From Lentisphaeria bacterium (GTDB taxonomy: Bacteria; Verrucomicrobiota; Lentisphaeria; Oligosphaerales; Lenti-02), in the NCBI GenBank assembly GCA_023145395.1, contig JAGLDW010000976.1, forward strand, positions 1 through 6,594: 6,594 nt of DNA. The letters run 5' to 3'. How positions within the stretch are numbered: position 1 is the stretch's first letter; each line of letters begins with the position of its first letter. Below are positions 5,855 to 6,594 of this stretch, one piece after another. Made by a program: the position numbers and the translations under genes. The notes beneath the pieces are model-generated. The model did not search any database and was not told where the DNA came from. It was given only the letters and a program-made list of their open reading frames with translations.

Positions 5855-6594
5855 ATGTTTGAGCAAGCCTTTAGAAATATAGATGACGTGCTCTGGAAAG
5901 AGGCGGGTTGCTCGTCGGAGCTGGACTACACGGAGCAGACCTCGTGGTTGCTGTTCCTGAAGTACCTCGACGGATTGGAGCAGGACCGCGCCGACGTGGC
6001 CTCACTGGAGGGAAAAGAGTACGCGTTCATCCTGAATGAGGCGTATCGTTGGGGAACCTGGGCCGCGCCCAAGGGCAAAGACGGCAAGCTCGACCACAAT
6101 GCCGCGATGGCCGGCGACGACTTTCGGGACTTCGTGGACGACAAGCTCTTCCCCTACCTCAGCGGCTTCACGCAGCGCGCGAGCGGACCCGACACCATCG
6201 AGTACAAGATCGGGCAGATCTTCGGCGAGATCAAGAACAAGATCCAGAGCGGCTACAACCTACGCGAGATCATCGACCATATAGACGAGCTTCAGTTTCG
6301 CTCGCAGGTGCAGAAGCACGAGTTGTCCGCACTCTACGAGGAAAAGATCAAGCGCATGGGCAACGCCGGGCGCAATGGGGGGGAGTACTACACGCCACGT
6401 CCCCTGATCCGCGCCATGGTCAAGGTAACCGACCCCAAGATTGGCGAGACGGTCTACGATGGAGCATGTGGATCGGCCGGATTTCTCTGCGAGGCGTACG
6501 ATCATATGACGGCCAAGGGGAAGCTCACCACGGCGGATCTGCAGACACTCCAGACTCGGACGTTCTACGGGAAGGAGAAGAAGTCGCTCGCCTA
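5855..6594 (+). CDS. hsdM: Type I restriction-modification DNA methyltransferase subunit HsdM, N-terminal part, truncated by window edge
   Basis: HsdM transfers a methyl group from S-adenosylmethionine to adenine N6 in the sequence chosen by HsdS, and joins HsdR in the restriction complex. The 246 residues seen are roughly the first half of a ~500-residue protein. An alpha-helical HsdM_N domain (about 5-145) opens with the typical LWKEAG and DYTEQTSWLLFLKYLD (24-39). The linker reaches the conserved GRNGGEYYTPRPLIRAMV (172-189). Methyltransferase motif I follows as YDGACGSAGFL (201-211), a variant of the more usual DPACGTGGFL. The catalytic NPPF/NPPY motif lies beyond the edge. The start at 5855 is the first ATG in frame. 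A GA-rich AGAGGAAG stretch about 10-12 bases upstream is a fair ribosome site. Specificity (hsdS) and restriction (hsdR) genes should lie to the right. The frame is intact with no sign of decay. Confidence 0.95.
   Translation, partial: MFEQAFRNIDDVLWKEAGCSSELDYTEQTSWLLFLKYLDGLEQDRADVASLEGKEYAFILNEAYRWGTWAAPKGKDGKLDHNAAMAGDDFRDFVDDKLFPYLSGFTQRASGPDTIEYKIGQIFGEIKNKIQSGYNLREIIDHIDELQFRSQVQKHELSALYEEKIKRMGNAGRNGGEYYTPRPLIRAMVKVTDPKIGETVYDGACGSAGFLCEAYDHMTAKGKLTTADLQTLQTRTFYGKEKKSLA

Overview
This window is bacterial and gene-dense, and it looks like a chromosomal segment from a diderm (Gram-negative-type) organism. The DnaK carries the long nucleotide-binding-domain form seen in Gram-negative bacteria. 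The GroEL N-terminus, and a membrane protein joining a zinc ribbon to HEAT-like repeats, are reminiscent of the Planctomycetes-Verrucomicrobia-Lentisphaerae (PVC) group. That placement is an impression from sequence style, not a tested assignment.

Five genes read leftwards on the minus strand: a DUF503/YlxP-like protein (5316-5597), an unrecognised 576-residue zinc-ribbon/transmembrane/HEAT-like protein (3316-5046), then dnaK (956-2881), groES (579-872) and groEL (1-517, cut by the left edge). dnaK-groES-groEL looks like one chaperone operon: same strand, gaps of 83 and 61 bases, a good Shine-Dalgarno before each gene, and no obvious promoter in the gaps. It would make the ATP-driven Hsp70 and the complete GroEL/GroES chaperonin in one transcript. 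grpE, dnaJ and hrcA are not in the window.

The 434-base gap upstream of dnaK (2882-3315) is the richest non-coding stretch. It holds a strong stem-loop in the presumed dnaK leader (2908-2944), a heat-shock-sigma-like promoter candidate (2965-2994), a housekeeping-like promoter candidate in an AT-rich island (3000-3029), and a dense cluster of TGTGACA half-sites with a perfect 8-bp inverted repeat (3060-3139). No CIRCE operator was found. A very doubtful short ORF lies on the plus strand there.

The gap at 5047-5315 contains an 8-bp-armed hairpin and smaller inverted repeats, but no terminator with a T tract. The divergent gap at 5598-5854 contains a perfect 7-bp-armed palindrome and an exact 11-bp direct repeat. 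To its right, on the plus strand, begins a type I restriction-modification methyltransferase subunit (hsdM, 5855 to the right edge, truncated). The specificity and restriction subunits would be expected beyond the window. This is the only sign of an accessory or defence locus; the rest is housekeeping plus one uncharacterised membrane protein.
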